A stretch of DNA of 64,000 bases from Micrasema longulum. Taxonomy: Eukaryota > Arthropoda > Insecta > Trichoptera > Brachycentridae. Each line of letters opens with the position of its first letter. Position 1 is the stretch's first letter. The position numbers and the translations under genes were made by a program. The notes under the pieces were generated by a model. The model saw only the letters and a program-made list of their open reading frames with translations. It ran no database searches and was not told the DNA's origin. This document shows positions 10,021-19,934 of the stretch, piece by piece. The stretch lies in NCBI GenBank assembly GCA_022494885.1, contig JAGVSM010002373.1, positions 62,001-126,000 of the forward strand. Reading direction: 5' to 3'.

Positions 10021-10300
10021 GCAGCAAATTCCGGTGACAACTGTGGTCAAGTGGAGGCGATATGGTTGGCTAGGCCATATACTGCGGATACCTCCTGAGA
10101 ACCTTAACCACACTTGCCTACTTTACAAAGCATCGGGTTCTCGACATCATGGACGTCTACCGCTGTCTCTTCGTCGCGTCATGTTGGCAGTTTGTGTCAA
10201 AACTTTGAGACGAAAACCTGACGGAGGACGCAAAGAAATTGACAACCGATAGAGATGCATAAATGCTCTTTGTGAAAATCATATGCTTTAACTAGCGGGC
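10021..10300 (+). pseudogene. RTE-1 LINE C-terminus
   Basis: The translation includes VKWRRYGWLGHILRIPPENL and then CLLYKASGSRHHGR. It matches the 'R-R-x-x-W-L-G-H-[VI]-L-R-M-P' block found after the RT domain in many RTE-like LINEs. The upstream flank 'gacgcagcaaattccggtga' is the point where three other copies (31190, 44010 and, on the minus strand, 50945) also become alignable. About 72 codons remain open, but the RT itself is missing. The biochemical role of this C-terminal block is not settled. Confidence 0.75.
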
Positions 10301-10479
10301 GAACATGGAATGAAGATGATGGTAAGATTTGACCAGTTTGATAATGTCCTAATGAGACGAAATGCGTCATATATTTAAAAAAAAAAGTAGAATTAAATTA
10401 CATTAATTACAGGCTGTTACAATTACAAGCTATCTATTCCTATTAAATCTTTACACTATGACTTCTTAATGAATACCCT

Positions 10480-10865
10480 TGATTGGAAAGTTTATGCAGA
10501 AGACGGAAACTGAGTGATTTAATGTTTTTTATTTAAGATAGTAAATGGCATGTTGGACTCTTCAGAATTGCTGAATATGATTAAATTCCAAATACGTGCT
10601 AGGACTACTAGTCATAATGTGCCATTTAATACAGAAACTGCCATAACAAATCATGCTATTAATTCACCTATTTCAAGATTGCACAGTCTAGGGAACCAAA
10701 TCAGTTTTATTGTCATTTTTCACATTAGCCAAATCAAGTTTAATTTTGCTATTAAGGCAATAGTTTAGGAATCTCACTGCTGTTTAAGTATTTATGTTAT
10801 ATGTAAAAAAGGAAAAAGAAATGTATGAATAAATACATGTCAAATAAATATATATATAAAAACGT
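10480..10865 (+). pseudogene. LINE ORF2 C-terminus (R1/I-like)
   Basis: A first frame gives RRRKLSDLMFF (about 10510-10545). A one-base frameshift then leads into IVNGMLDSSELLNMIKFQI. Further on come NSPISRLHSLGNQ and VIFHISQIKFN, ending at a stop (10766-10768). This reproduces the order 'RR-x-x-x-D-L-x-F-x-Y-K...I-x-F-x-[VI]...N-S-P-[IL]-x-R-[LM]...[DV]-I-F-x-x-S-x-x-x-F-K' seen at the C-terminus of many insect LINEs. About 90 bp of A/T-rich 3' UTR follow, with TAAA-type repeats near 10830-10860. Confidence 0.7.
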
Positions 10866-11220
10866 ATAAATAGATATTTGTTTTTTGTAGTTGTTAAATT
10901 TCTTTTTTCATTTATTTTTTAATATTTTTTTTTTAAAGGTTTATTATTTTATAAATTACTTTATTTTATTATTAAAACAGTTAAAAAACCCCAGAGTTCA
11001 TAGCACGAAACAGTTTGTGTTATACCCAGGGCATTCAATATACATTGCAACAATACTAACAAATCAAAAATTTATGATTTATGCTATTTCAAATATTCCG
11101 CATTAATTTTTTTTTATTATTTTTTTTTTACCTGAGTATGTTAAGTATAAAAATCGCAAAGTTATTATATAGTACAATGTTAAAAACAACTGTGTAATAG
11201 ATATATTGTTATTATATTAT
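10866..11220. other. AT-rich stretch, nothing recognised
   Basis: T- and A-homopolymer runs only. Short open frames here have compositions expected of low-complexity DNA. Confidence 0.5.
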
Positions 11221-11224
11221 TTGA

Positions 11225-11555
11225 CGAATGTGTGGGAAATCAATGTATGACGGGGTTACGAATGATGAAATCAGGCGAGAGAGTAAATCTGAGTCAAGTA
11301 TAATTGATAATATTAAGAAAGAGTTTCTGAGATGGTTTGATCATGTAGAACAAATGGACGACAAAAGAATGGTAAAACGAACGGCAACGTGAGATGAGGA
11401 CAACCAAAGAAGATGTGGCATGATCAGATAATCCAAAATCTTAAGTCTTGTCATGTCAAAAGCAGACAGAACCAATGGGCATGTATGACAATATGTATGA
11501 ATGTGGAGGTTCATTCTTTCTGCCTACCCCTACGGGGAAATGGCGTGATGTTGGT
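11225..11555 (+). pseudogene. RTE-2 LINE C-terminus
   Basis: Reads MCGKSMYDGVTNDEIR, then FLRWFDHVEQMDDKRMVKR, a stop (TGA at about 11390), then KMWHDQIIQNLKSCH and, after shifts, CLPLRGNGV. This matches the RTE-type tail 'L-R-W-F-G-H-x-E-R-M...R-x-x-W-x-D-x-I...R-x-x-W-x-x-x-[VI]-x-A-Y-P-x-G-x-x-A'. The terminal 'tacccctacggggaaa' recurs at 60543-60558, where a second copy lies. Stops and frame changes make this a fossil. Confidence 0.75.
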
Positions 11556-11639
11556 AGTAGTAGTAATAATATAATTTCATAATTTTGTAATAGCACACTG
11601 TTATGTTAAAAGTATTTATATTTATAAAAGGCATTTGTG

Positions 11640-12440
11640 CCGTGTACACTTATAAAATAAATAAAAATCAGATAAAACTTTTTTATTTTGGAGACCTTAG
11701 ATTTGCCCTGAAACTGGGCCAAGAAGTGTTTAACAAAACGTTTTACAAAGCCGTTTTGTAATTTAGATAGCGATTAAATTACAATACGGCTGCGACATGT
11801 TAATTTTTCCTATACTTCAAAACCAAAAAAGCGATTATGGGTGATTGTTTTTTTTTTATCTTTGAACGTCCAAACATTCTCTTTAGAATTTTGAGGATTA
11901 TAAAATGTCGTTTGATAATGTAGCTCGTAATCTGCAAAGAAGTAGATGATAATCAAAATAAAGGTGACGCTTTTTACGCCTCGTTACCGAAAGATAAGAC
12001 TCCATGTTTAACGTCGATATTAAAAATGTTCTCTCTCGTAAAGAAATATTATTCAAAGAGAATGGTACGCACTAGAAGAATTCTTTTTTGATAAATATTT
12101 TGAATAGATGTGAATTGAAAAACGTTGAAATATTGTTTGACGTCCTAAAATTAAAATTTAAATAGACAGTGAGACAAGTATATCATTAGAGACGAAGGAA
12201 TGATTATTTATAAATATCCATATATGGGGGTATTAGAGGAAAATTTAGAAATTTCCATTGAAAGAGTTACTGAGATATTTGCGAATAACAAGAATTGTGA
12301 GATTTGTGAATGAGAATTCTTAGCTTGCGGTGTCAAGTAGCATAATTGAAATCTGTTTTTGCAAGATTTAAGACGGTTTTAAATTACGTTTTTATTTATG
12401 TACCCTCATATAATATATTAAAACCAAGATGAAAAAGATT
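11640..12440. other. Anonymous AT-rich sequence
   Basis: No coding, tRNA-like or repeat signature recognised in this interval. Confidence 0.4.
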
Positions 12441-12457
12441 TGATAGAAAGGAATATT

Positions 12458-12685
12458 GTCAGCCTCGTAGTGAAGTGGTGAGCACATTTGCCTGCCAGGC
12501 AAGAGGTCTCGGTTTCGATTCGAGTGTTTTAACACTACAATATTTTATAGTTCCTAGACTGGCACCTGAAGCGAAAGGCTCACCATCTTTCCTTCATTTA
12601 ACAAAAAATATTGAGATACGCTGCGATTGGTGTACCAACGCAGTGCCCTATGCATCACTAGGTGTGAAAATGGAATTTAAATAAA
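12458..12685 (+). mobile_element. SINE-B copy (tRNA-Gly-like head)
   Basis: A tRNA-like head contains the A-box-like 'agtgaagtggtgagc', an anticodon arm 'ttgcctgccaggcaa' whose loop reads ctgccag (gcc in the anticodon position), and the B box 'ggtttcgattcgag'. It is followed by the family body ('tagactggcacctgaagcg') and tail ('cgcagtgccctatgcatcac', 'ggtgtgaaaatgg'), ending in 'aaataaaataaaat'. Pol III A and B boxes would drive transcription; mobilisation would need a LINE enzyme. It resembles tRNA-Gly, but is not a tRNA gene because the acceptor stem does not close. Confidence 0.75.
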
Positions 12686-12689
12686 ATAA

Positions 12690-12862
12690 AATATTTAAGC
12701 ATTGGCGTCAGGGCTTAAGACCTGTGATTGTCTGGTTTAAGTGACCACTTTACATACTGAGAAATTAATACTGTTGTTCTATTTTTTTAATATCATATTT
12801 CCTAAATTCTCCCATTTGTTAATTTTTTGTAACGTCGAATAGCTGAAAATGTGTTCTGTGCC
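12690..12862 (+). repeat. FB1 fragment
   Basis: Forward inner arm: 'ggcttaagacctgtgattg', 'ggtttaagtgaccactttac', then 'cctaaattctcccatttgtt'. Both ends are truncated. Confidence 0.65.
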
Positions 12863-12884
12863 CAAGCGGATGAAAAATACAGTT

Positions 12885-13215
12885 TCTTATGAAATAGAAC
12901 CGGACGAGTGTTGTCGACTCGATGTGGTTGCACTTTGGTAAAAATCATGAAAAAGGAAATCGCGTGGAGATAAGTTTGCATCGTTGTAAAGTGGTTTAAG
13001 GCATTTGCCTACCAGTTTTTAGGTTCAAGGTTCGAATGCTGGAAGGGTGAACGTGAAATGTTGATTCTGAAAGTTGTTGAAACCGCAGGATTTTACTATT
13101 CCACAACTGGCTAAGAAGCGTAAAACTAATGACATTACCTTCATGTAACAACGATAATCGAAATAAGCTGCATTTTAATTACCAGCGCCCTGCGTACTGC
13201 TGGGGTGGGAAAAGG
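12885..13215 (+). mobile_element. SINE-B copy with upstream leader
   Basis: It begins with the leader seen in several copies ('gaaatagaaccggacgagtg', 'gactcgatgtggttgc', 'gaaatcgcgtggagataag'). The degenerate tRNA-like head follows ('gtaaagtggtttaaggc', 'tttgcctaccag', 'ggttcaaggttcgaatgct'). The tail is 'accagcgccctgcgtactgc' and 'tggggtgggaaaaggaatg'. The ~110-bp leader before the tRNA-like part is also present at 20985, 30755 and 53335, so it belongs to the element. Confidence 0.65.
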
Positions 13216-13224
13216 AATGTAAGT

Positions 13225-13345
13225 GGTTATGAAAGTGGTGAAATCTTTATTAATGCGAGTAAGATTCATTTCATTGAATTATTTCGCGTGCATGCTGGGT
13301 AACGCCTGAAAATAATTTTCAATTTTTATACTTGAGAGCTGCATT
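13225..13345 (+). repeat. FB1 fragment (inner module)
   Basis: Contains 'gaaatctttattaatgcgag', 'attatttcgcgtgcatgctg' and 'gggtaacgcctgaaaataat'. This is the middle of the forward FB1 unit, separated from the 12690 piece by the SINE-B. Confidence 0.6.
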
Positions 13346-13621
13346 ATCTGTCAAAAAGCATGATAACAGGTTTTTTTTCCAGACAAAAGAAGCAGAGGAA
13401 GATAACCTGCTTGTTGGTGTTAATAAGTTAAGAAGATGACCAGGGGAGGCCTTTTTAGGAGAACATACAAGATTGGATACGTTTTGTGTTTATCATACGA
13501 CACATCATAAATCATGAAAAAAAAACATTTTATTATTGTTATAAAAACATTATTCACTTTGTGGTATGACATTTTACACTTATATGTTTATAAATTTGTA
13601 CAAATCACTTAAATTTAGAGT

Positions 13622-13672
13622 TATACTTCGACCGGTTTCGAGGTTACTACCTCATCGTCAGGAAATAAACTA
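13622..13672 (-). ncRNA. Hammerhead-ribozyme-like motif in the Penelope terminal repeat
   Basis: On the minus strand the order is: 'ctgacga' (13661-13655), one unpaired base, a perfect 5-bp helix II 'gaggt'/'acctc' closed by the loop 'agta', 'gaaa', then 'ccgg' and the cleavage-type triplet 'gtc'. The flanks 'tttc' and 'gaag' can start helix I, continuing as G-T and A-T pairs. The minimal 'cc/gg' helix III would favour dimeric action. Hammerhead motifs in Penelope-like terminal repeats are known. The extra base between ctgacga and helix II departs from the textbook core, so self-cleavage is unproven. Confidence 0.55.
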
Positions 13673-13870
13673 ACTTATAATTACTCGCGTTGCTATTTAC
13701 ATTATAAAATAATTTTTTGAAAGAGACAAAAAATTGAAAGAAAGAAAGATAAAGAAGATAAAATGAATTATAGCGGGAATATTTTTAAAAGAGGACTCGA
13801 AGTTAAAATAAATAAATTATTTATTATTTGAAGTTTTTAATTAATGGCTTTTCTAATTTCCAATCGTTCT

Positions 13871-14345
13871 AAATTGCCTAAACGATAACCATTTTTACTG
13901 ACAATTTCTACAGCCGTTTCTTGTTTTTGGATATTAGATGATTTGCGAATTCTAAATTACTGAGACATCTTATATGTTCTTTGATTCCAACTTTAAATTT
14001 ACGTGAAGTTTTTCCAATATAGAAATTTGGGCAATTTAAACAATTTAATTCATAAATTCCCGAATGATTTAATTTATCGTCCTTATCTTTACAATTTGAT
14101 AATATTTTACCTATATTACATATATTATTAGTATGAAAAGCTGGTCTAATATTGTTAGGTAAAATTTGACTAATATTATTTGAAAATGAATTAATGTACA
14201 AAATTCTACGCCAATTCTCATTATTGTTGGAAATATTTTGGGAACTATATAAATATTTTTCCCATGGTTTATTTTAAGTTTTTTATTCAAAATATTGTCA
14301 GTTAAATTTGGTTCATAACCATTGTTGAAAGCAATACTCTTTATA
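13871..14345 (-). pseudogene. Penelope-like GIY-YIG endonuclease remnant
   Basis: The open segment 14201-13908 (97 codons) reads ILPNNIRPAFHTNNICNIGK (the linker before the nuclease), then SGIYELNCLNCPNFYIGKTS and KFKVGIKEHIRC. The GIY and YIG elements, the Cys pair and the following R/K-x-x-x-H are those of the Penelope C-terminal nuclease, which nicks target DNA for priming. Upstream in another frame come KSIAFNNGYEPNL and NILNKKLKI, also typical of the region after the RT. Stops occur after SKNKKRL and in the remaining C-terminus. The catalytic region looks mostly preserved, but without RT it is dead. Confidence 0.85.
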
Positions 14346-14524
14346 GTATTTAATTCTTAGTCGAAGTATAACTCTAAATGAAAGTGGTTTATTCGAATTT
14401 CTAAACATATAAGTGTAATTTAATATTTGCTTATACCGACAGATTATTATTAGTTATTTTTCATGTCTTGACAATTCGATGTTTGCAAACAGGAAATGAA
14501 TGATTCCTTTTGAAGTCTATCATG

Positions 14525-14610
14525 TTTATTTTAATAACTCCCTAGGGGTTAAATCCAGTCCTTGTGAAAGCCAAAACATTTACAGGGCTAATTACAGGTT
14601 TTTTCGTGTG
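14525..14610. repeat. FB1 fragment
   Basis: 'aactccctaggggttaaatc', 'cagtccttgtgaaagcc' and 'aacatttacagggctaatta': the outer arm in reverse joined abruptly to part of the inner arm. Confidence 0.5.
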
Positions 14611-16240
14611 TTTTTTATTACGAAGATAATGAAAACACGTATAATTTTTGTAAGTTGAATCATCAATGTACAATTTATTTTGAAGAAAGTTTCCAATTAT
14701 CAATGTTGTTTAAACAAGTGAGCGGTAAGACGTTCACTGGAGTTTATAGCACGTGCTATATGAAGTTTCCAGTCCAAGTGAAACATTTCACAAGTTCAAA
14801 TAAAACATTTATTTCACATGTTGTGAACAATGGCTTCCCCTATTTAACGGGACCCGCCACTAACGTCTACAAAATGGTGGAATTGTAACGGAAACTCTTG
14901 GATACAAAAGGATATGGCCGACCGTTCGCTTGAAATTATAACTGAGATGTTTCAAAACTTACTTCTGCCATTGTTCCCTCTACCCGTTTGTGGTATAAAA
15001 TTAGTAGCTTCCTTATATTTTCTAGAACAGTCGCTTCAAAAAGCGAAAAAGTTAAAATAAATGCATGCAAATAAAATTCGACAAGGAAAATACCTTCGCC
15101 AAACCGTAGCTAAACCCAATAAGGAATTATAGGTATGTGTTAGCGAAAAGTAGACTGCATAATTTTAAACGAATATCATTTAATTTTGAACGAAATTGAA
15201 ATATTTGAATAAGGGAAAGGAGCACGGGAATGGAGCTACCTTTAATGCGATGAGGATTATCTTTAATATTGGTGCAATTGATGATGAAAAATCACTACAA
15301 CAATTTCTTATAATTACTTTCACAACGACGCTCGACGATTTCCAGAAATCTTATGAAATGTATTGTAAAAAATTTGATTGAAATGTTTCAAATCCAAATG
15401 TTCTATTTTTATAAATTTTCTATCTTGATGTTACGTAAAAATCATAATAATAGGTCAAGGGGAGGATGGGAAAGAAAGGTAATCGGCCAGGAATAATATT
15501 GATAAATGTTGTTTAATATAAAACAGTATGTGATTCCAAATTTCGTAAAGAAATCATAATTCTCTATTTATATAACGTTTCCACATTCTAAAAGATGATG
15601 AAAAAACAAATAATTAAACTTCATTTTAGAAGAAAAATCTATTGTGATCTTCTAAGACGAATATAAAAACATATAAATACTGATTTTCAGGTCAAAACTC
15701 GATGAACCTGCTTTTCAGTTATAAATGTATATGATTTATTATGCATTAATTTACGGCATGTACACATATTTATACCAAGAAATTTATACAACACAAGATT
15801 ATTTAAACATTAATAAGGAGTAACCCCTGGTTGGGATATATAATTAGTATTTTAATTATTAAGTATTTAAGTAGGTAACCATATAATAAAGACTGAAAAC
15901 ATTTTTTTTTCTTTATATGAACACCTCACTAGGTAACACCCTTGTTGAGGCATTCATTGACATTATTTTAATATTATGTACACTTTTGTTTATTATATCG
16001 AACCATGATTGCCAAAACATAATGACCGACAAAAACAATATTTTACAAAAAAAAGGTTTAAAAAAACAAATAAAAAAAATAATTTGTACCTAGGTACTTT
16101 ACGTTTGACTTGAATTTTGAAAATAAATTCATTCGTATGTAAAAAAAAACACTTTTAATAGTAATGGGTAATGACCCTAGTTAGACTGGCAATAACACAT
16201 GTAAATAAAAAAAAAATATTGATTACCAAATTACAAAAGG
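14611..16240. other. Anonymous AT-rich region
   Basis: Short open segments at 14655-14888 and 15196-15381 have no motif, codon pattern or neighbour that suggests a gene. I regard them as chance frames. No tRNA-like box or familiar repeat was seen. Confidence 0.45.
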
Positions 16241-16244
16241 AATG

Positions 16245-16690
16245 GACAATATTTTAGAAAAGGGACTATGAAAGGCCAGGCATTTACAGGGCTTGTGACC
16301 TTTGATTGGCTGGCTTAAGTGGCCGCATGACATACTTTATAAAATTCACCATTTTGCCTTCGTTTGAAAATCCATATTTTTTCTTCCATTCTTCCATCTG
16401 TTCATTTGAGTTTAGTAAAAAAACTTGAGTTCTGATTATTTACTAAATATTTAAATTTTCAGACCATTTCCTAAAAGTCGTAACTAACTTCTGCTGAAAA
16501 AATGGAAATCGAATTGTAGTAGAGTGGAATTTGAACCTCAGACCTTGGGTCCGTGAGCCCACAATACTACCACAGGATCATAACTTTGTCCAAGTTAAAG
16601 AGCTGAACCTTTATTGTTGTGAGAGATTCATCTGAATGAATTATTTTTCGTACTAGGCAACGCCTAAAAACAATTTTCCGATTTGAGTTT
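16245..16690 (+). repeat. FB1 copy interrupted by SINE-C
   Basis: A forward FB1 runs 'gggactatgaaaggccagg', 'ggcttaagtggccgc', 'ccatctgttcatttgag' up to about 16420. It resumes at about 16596 with 'agttaaagagctgaacc', 'attatttttcgtactaggc' and 'aacgcctaaaaacaat'. The interval 16421-16595 includes a minus-strand SINE-C. Confidence 0.7.
16440..16595 (-). mobile_element. SINE-C copy nested in FB1
   Basis: The minus strand gives 'gatcctgtggtagtattgtg', 'ggctcacggacccaagg' and a B-box-like 'ggttcaaattccac', followed by 'caattcgatttccattttt'. The same order occurs at 25130-25256 (minus) and 30540-30665 (plus). The B box has an A at the usual cytosine-flanking position, so Pol III recognition is probably weak. 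No clear target duplication was found. Confidence 0.65.
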
Positions 16691-17319
16691 AAAAGTTTGA
16701 TTGACTTAGCTGTAAAACAAAGAGCGGTTTCTCTCTTAAAGTCTGTAAAAAGAAAAGTGTTAGAAATTATAAAGAGAAATGAAGCATGAAAATGTAGATA
16801 AAAAGTTATAGAACGAAAATTTATTTTTTGGAGTTGTCAGTTTTTTAGCGTAGAAATGCCAGGAAACAAAAAAATATCGCAAAACAAATACGGCATGTTA
16901 TTCCCCATTTCATGTCTTTTCGTAAAATAAAGAAAAGTGACAGAATGAAATGAGGAAGCCTGAATTTATAAACTAGTACGTGCAGAGGAAGCCACGAAAT
17001 GACTTTTTGTATTCGAGTTCGTTGTTTAATTCATAATGTAAAATATAATGTGATTGGTTGACTGAAAATAAATTTTATCTACGTTCCGCCAGATAAAGAT
17101 CAGTTATCTGTGTAAAATTAGCATTAGAATCCTGGACGAGTGTTTTCAAAATTCTCAAACCATTTGTTCGTAGCTTGCTCGAATTTAATTATATAATATG
17201 ATCTCCTAATTACAATAGTCATATAACGCGGATTGAATCGGTGCAACGTTAATTTTTACAATAGTTAATATTTGGAATTTGATCAAATACTTTCATAATG
17301 AACTATTATGATCGTCTAG

Positions 17320-17795
17320 AGTACTTTCATATCTTCAGTTTAGAATTCAGAAGGGTTTTGGCGGGTTTGATATTCTTGCACAAATTAATATCTAACTGTA
17401 TAGATGCTCATGATATCGTTGCCCAGATTAACCAACTTGCGTACCAATGCTGTATTTGATGTGGGAAACGATAAAACCAATATCAGGTATTTTTCTCCTC
17501 TGCCAAGGATCCTCAGAACGATAAACAAAATCCCATTAAACGGTGCTGTCGATGTGTTCCTTCAGCGAAGGCAAGCATTCAAGAAACAAGCGGTGTTGTC
17601 ACTCCTGGCTCACGATGACACACTTGCCATGTCCGCTTAGATGCCTAGATTATGCATAATTATACCTTTTGTAAATTTAAATAGATTTAAAGATTGTTTG
17701 GATTAAGTTTTATATGAAACTATATATATACTCATTAAAGCCAAACTGTTAGGACTTCCATAGGCCTATTAGTCGGCTTTTAAAAAAAAAGACAA
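17320..17795 (+). pseudogene. LINE ORF2 C-terminus and 3' UTR (R1/I-like)
   Basis: One frame gives EFRRVLAGLIFLHKLISNCIDA (17340-17406). A frameshift leads into PRLTNLRTNAVFDV, FSPLPRILRTINKIP and VDVFLQRRQAFKK, ending at a TAG (17638-17640). This is the LINE C-terminal pattern 'RR-x-x-x-D-L-x-F-x-x-K-L-x-x-x-x-I-D...P...R...P-x-x-R...N...[DV]-V-F...F'. The 3' UTR runs to about 17790 and ends 'ggcttttaaaaaaaaa'. A matching 3' end is at 24645-24745. Inactive because of truncation and frameshift. Confidence 0.7.
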
Positions 17796-17899
17796 CTCAC
17801 TAATAAGAATTCTGAAAAAAAAGGAATTGGAGATAATAAGTATTTTTTTAATTGTAAACTTAAAACATCTGTATTATTAATATTTAAAGCATTAAATTT

Positions 17900-18265
17900 G
17901 TGGTTATACATTTCAATAAATTTTATTAAATATTTGTATATAACCACTTACGGACATTTTTATGTCTACTGGTTTTGAGATGTACCCGTCTCTTCGCCAG
18001 GACACCGATTAAACCAACATGCAAAACTCACTGTACACCTTCACCATAATTGTTGTAAAAAAATATAAAACCAACATCCAATGCATTTTTATATAAGTAA
18101 CTCTAACATGCACCAATTAGGCAATAAAAATATTTAAAGGTTGTTCTTATCATCCCCTCCATTTATTTTTTAACTATTTCTCCAACAAGTTAATCCCTCT
18201 TTTATATTTATTCAATTGAGTTCTTCTCGCATTTTTTCTATTTTATTATATCTAACTTTCTTAAG
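17900..18265 (-). mobile_element. Penelope-type terminal repeat (family B)
   Basis: Homologous over roughly 250 bp to 27660-27890: both contain 'ccaacatgcaaa', 'aaaaatataaaaccaacat' or a close variant, and 'atgcatttt' in the same order. It includes the hammerhead-like motif at 17961-18006. The identification as Penelope-type rests on that motif and the layout, as no coding region is attached. Confidence 0.5.
17961..18006 (-). ncRNA. Decayed hammerhead-like motif
   Basis: Minus strand: 'tgtc', 'ctggcga' (consensus ctgacga), 'agagacgggtacatctc' (helix II gagac...atctc, one G-T pair expected from gtctc), 'aaaa' in place of gaaa, 'ccag' and 'tagacat'. Two core substitutions should abolish cleavage. 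It is useful for inferring the family consensus. Confidence 0.4.
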
Positions 18266-18269
18266 CACT

Positions 18270-18710
18270 ATTCTCATGAATCAATTTTAAAGTATTATAT
18301 TTTTATTTAAATTTTCATCGTTGGCTAAAAATAAGACTTTAGAGCAGTTATTTATATTTGGAAAAACTACAGTTTTTTATATGAGTTCTGCAATATTTCT
18401 GTCTAATTTATTTCTCAATATAAAAAAAATGTTTTTTAGATATTTTTGTCTAATTGCACATTCCATATTTTGCACCCATAGGGCGGGGTCGTTACTAAGA
18501 CTCTATTGCCAAGTTTAATTCAATTGCATCGTTCACCCTGTTCCCTGCACTCACCCTCATTTCGGCGAGGAAGTTCCTTGCTACGGGAAATTATAAATAT
18601 AAAAAGTTATCTAACGCGAACTAGAAAAAAGCATTTAATTGGGTGCCGAAATTTCTCGAAAACAAATGAGAAAATAAATAATCAACTACTTTGAAAAACG
18701 ACGTAAGCTT
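18270..18710. other. Anonymous sequence
   Basis: 18480-18580 is somewhat G+C-richer ('agggcggggtcg', 'ctcatttcggcgagg') without a recognisable gene. The rest is AT-rich. Confidence 0.4.
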
Positions 18711-18714
18711 TAGA

Positions 18715-18965
18715 ATTTCCGGTTACCCGGAAGCCAACTCACTAATCAGTAGAACTCGCCGAAGACAACTTGTGACATCACAGACGAAGTAATTTCAAAA
18801 TCACAAAAGTAAAAAAAATCATAGCCTCAATAATACGCTACATAAAAATAATTTCTTTTTTCTTTTTATTTTGATAGTCTATTACAAATTAAAAAAAAGA
18901 AAAACAACTCTACTTCCTCATTTACTGTTTTCCCACAATACTTTCCTCAAAGTAGTGCATTAATA
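18715..18965 (+). repeat. Dispersed ~240-bp repeat (copy 1 of 3)
   Basis: Its words 'cccggaagccaactcac', 'gtgacatcacagacgaag', 'aaaaatcatagc', 'aataatacgctacataaa' and 'ctcatttac' reappear in order at 58735-58960 (plus) and 62040-62290 (minus). No coding potential, and the class is unknown. Ends are not defined by an obvious target duplication. Confidence 0.6.
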
Positions 18966-19089
18966 ATAATTTTTAAATTTTAGTTATAGCACCTTAATTA
19001 TTACAGCAATCGTAATTTTTTCTCAGAAAATAATGGTGCATAGTACATAAGCAGAGTATCTTGATAGTTTCGTTTACATGGTGGTGAGA

Positions 19090-19232
19090 TGATTAGTCTT
19101 ACATTTCAGGTCTCAGACCAGGGACTATAAAATAATAAAGTGTTCAAACACCCGTTTAAATATACATTTTATGTCAACCGTGACGGAAATCGAACTCGAG
19201 ACCTCTTGCATGTTAGGCAAACGCAAAAATCG
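19090..19232 (-). mobile_element. SINE-B fragment
   Basis: Minus strand: 'gtttgcctaacatgcaagag', 'gtctcgagttcgatttccg' (B box), then about 100 bp later 'ttatagtccctggtctgag' as in the SINE-B body. The 3' tail is missing. Confidence 0.55.
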
Positions 19233-19624
19233 TTTTATAACAAGACGAATAAAATATGAATGAACGCATTAAACTAAAATGCTGTTTAATTTAATAATAC
19301 CTAGTAATAATAGCTATGCTAAACGCATACATTAAAAAAAAAATATGGCTTTAAATATGTTTCTTACTATGTATTCTGTCTTGACTTTACATTTTACTGG
19401 GTTTTAAAATATTTTTTCATATTATATATTATTTAAATGTTTTTTACAATGTTTTCACTACATTTTTTATTATGTTTTTAGTACATTTTTATTGTGTTTT
19501 TGCTACATTTTTTACCATGTTTTTACTCCATTATTAACTTTGTTTTTCACTTTGTCCACTATTTGTATAACTGTTTCTTTGTATTAATTACTGTTTTTAT
19601 ATATTTTTTTCCTATCTTAGAACT

Positions 19625-19715
19625 AGCTTAGATTGGTTGGTTGGAAGAAATTGCCATTTGGCAATAAGCCCGCCAATGTACAAATAACATTATGTACAAA
19701 AAGTTAAATAAATAA
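19625..19715 (+). mobile_element. LINE 3'-end remnant (hairpin tail)
   Basis: 'ggttggttggaagaaattg' runs into the hairpin 'ttgccatttggcaa', then 'taagcccgccaatgtacaa' and an A-rich tail with TAAA repeats. It is the plus-strand counterpart of 3180-3275. Confidence 0.65.
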
Positions 19716-19934
19716 ACAAGGTAAATAACTTTAGTTAAAAAGTCAAAGCAACATTGTATAAATTATAATTTTGTGAATGTCATATTATATGATATGATAC
19801 TCATAAATATATAACAAAACACATGAATCAAAATATTCAATACTAAAAATATTTATTTCCCAAAAAGACATTCAGAAAAACACCTTTTATTACACGATTG
19901 AACAGAGTATCCGTTTTTAAATACTAAAATTTCT

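Larger units (their letters stand above)
13560..14425 (-). mobile_element. Penelope-like element, truncated, with inverted terminal repeats
   Basis: The minus-strand coding remnant (GIY-YIG nuclease) is bracketed by inverted copies of one sequence. 'gtcgaagtataactctaaat' is read on the minus strand at about 13632-13613 and on the plus strand at about 14359-14378. Each is followed outward by 'aaacatataagtgta'. Penelope-like elements typically carry terminal repeats in unusual, partly inverted arrangements, so this layout supports the call. The reverse transcriptase region is missing. A related but more decayed copy lies at 44390-45090. Confidence 0.8.

Noticed and set aside
12470..12530. tRNA-Gly gene
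   Set aside because: The anticodon arm and B box look like tRNA-Gly, but the acceptor stem does not close and a SINE body follows.
14655..14888. 77-codon open segment
   Set aside because: No recognisable domain, no similarity to surrounding elements, and no supporting signals. A chance frame is likely.
15196..15381. 61-codon open segment
   Set aside because: Same reasons. Composition is that of AT-rich DNA.
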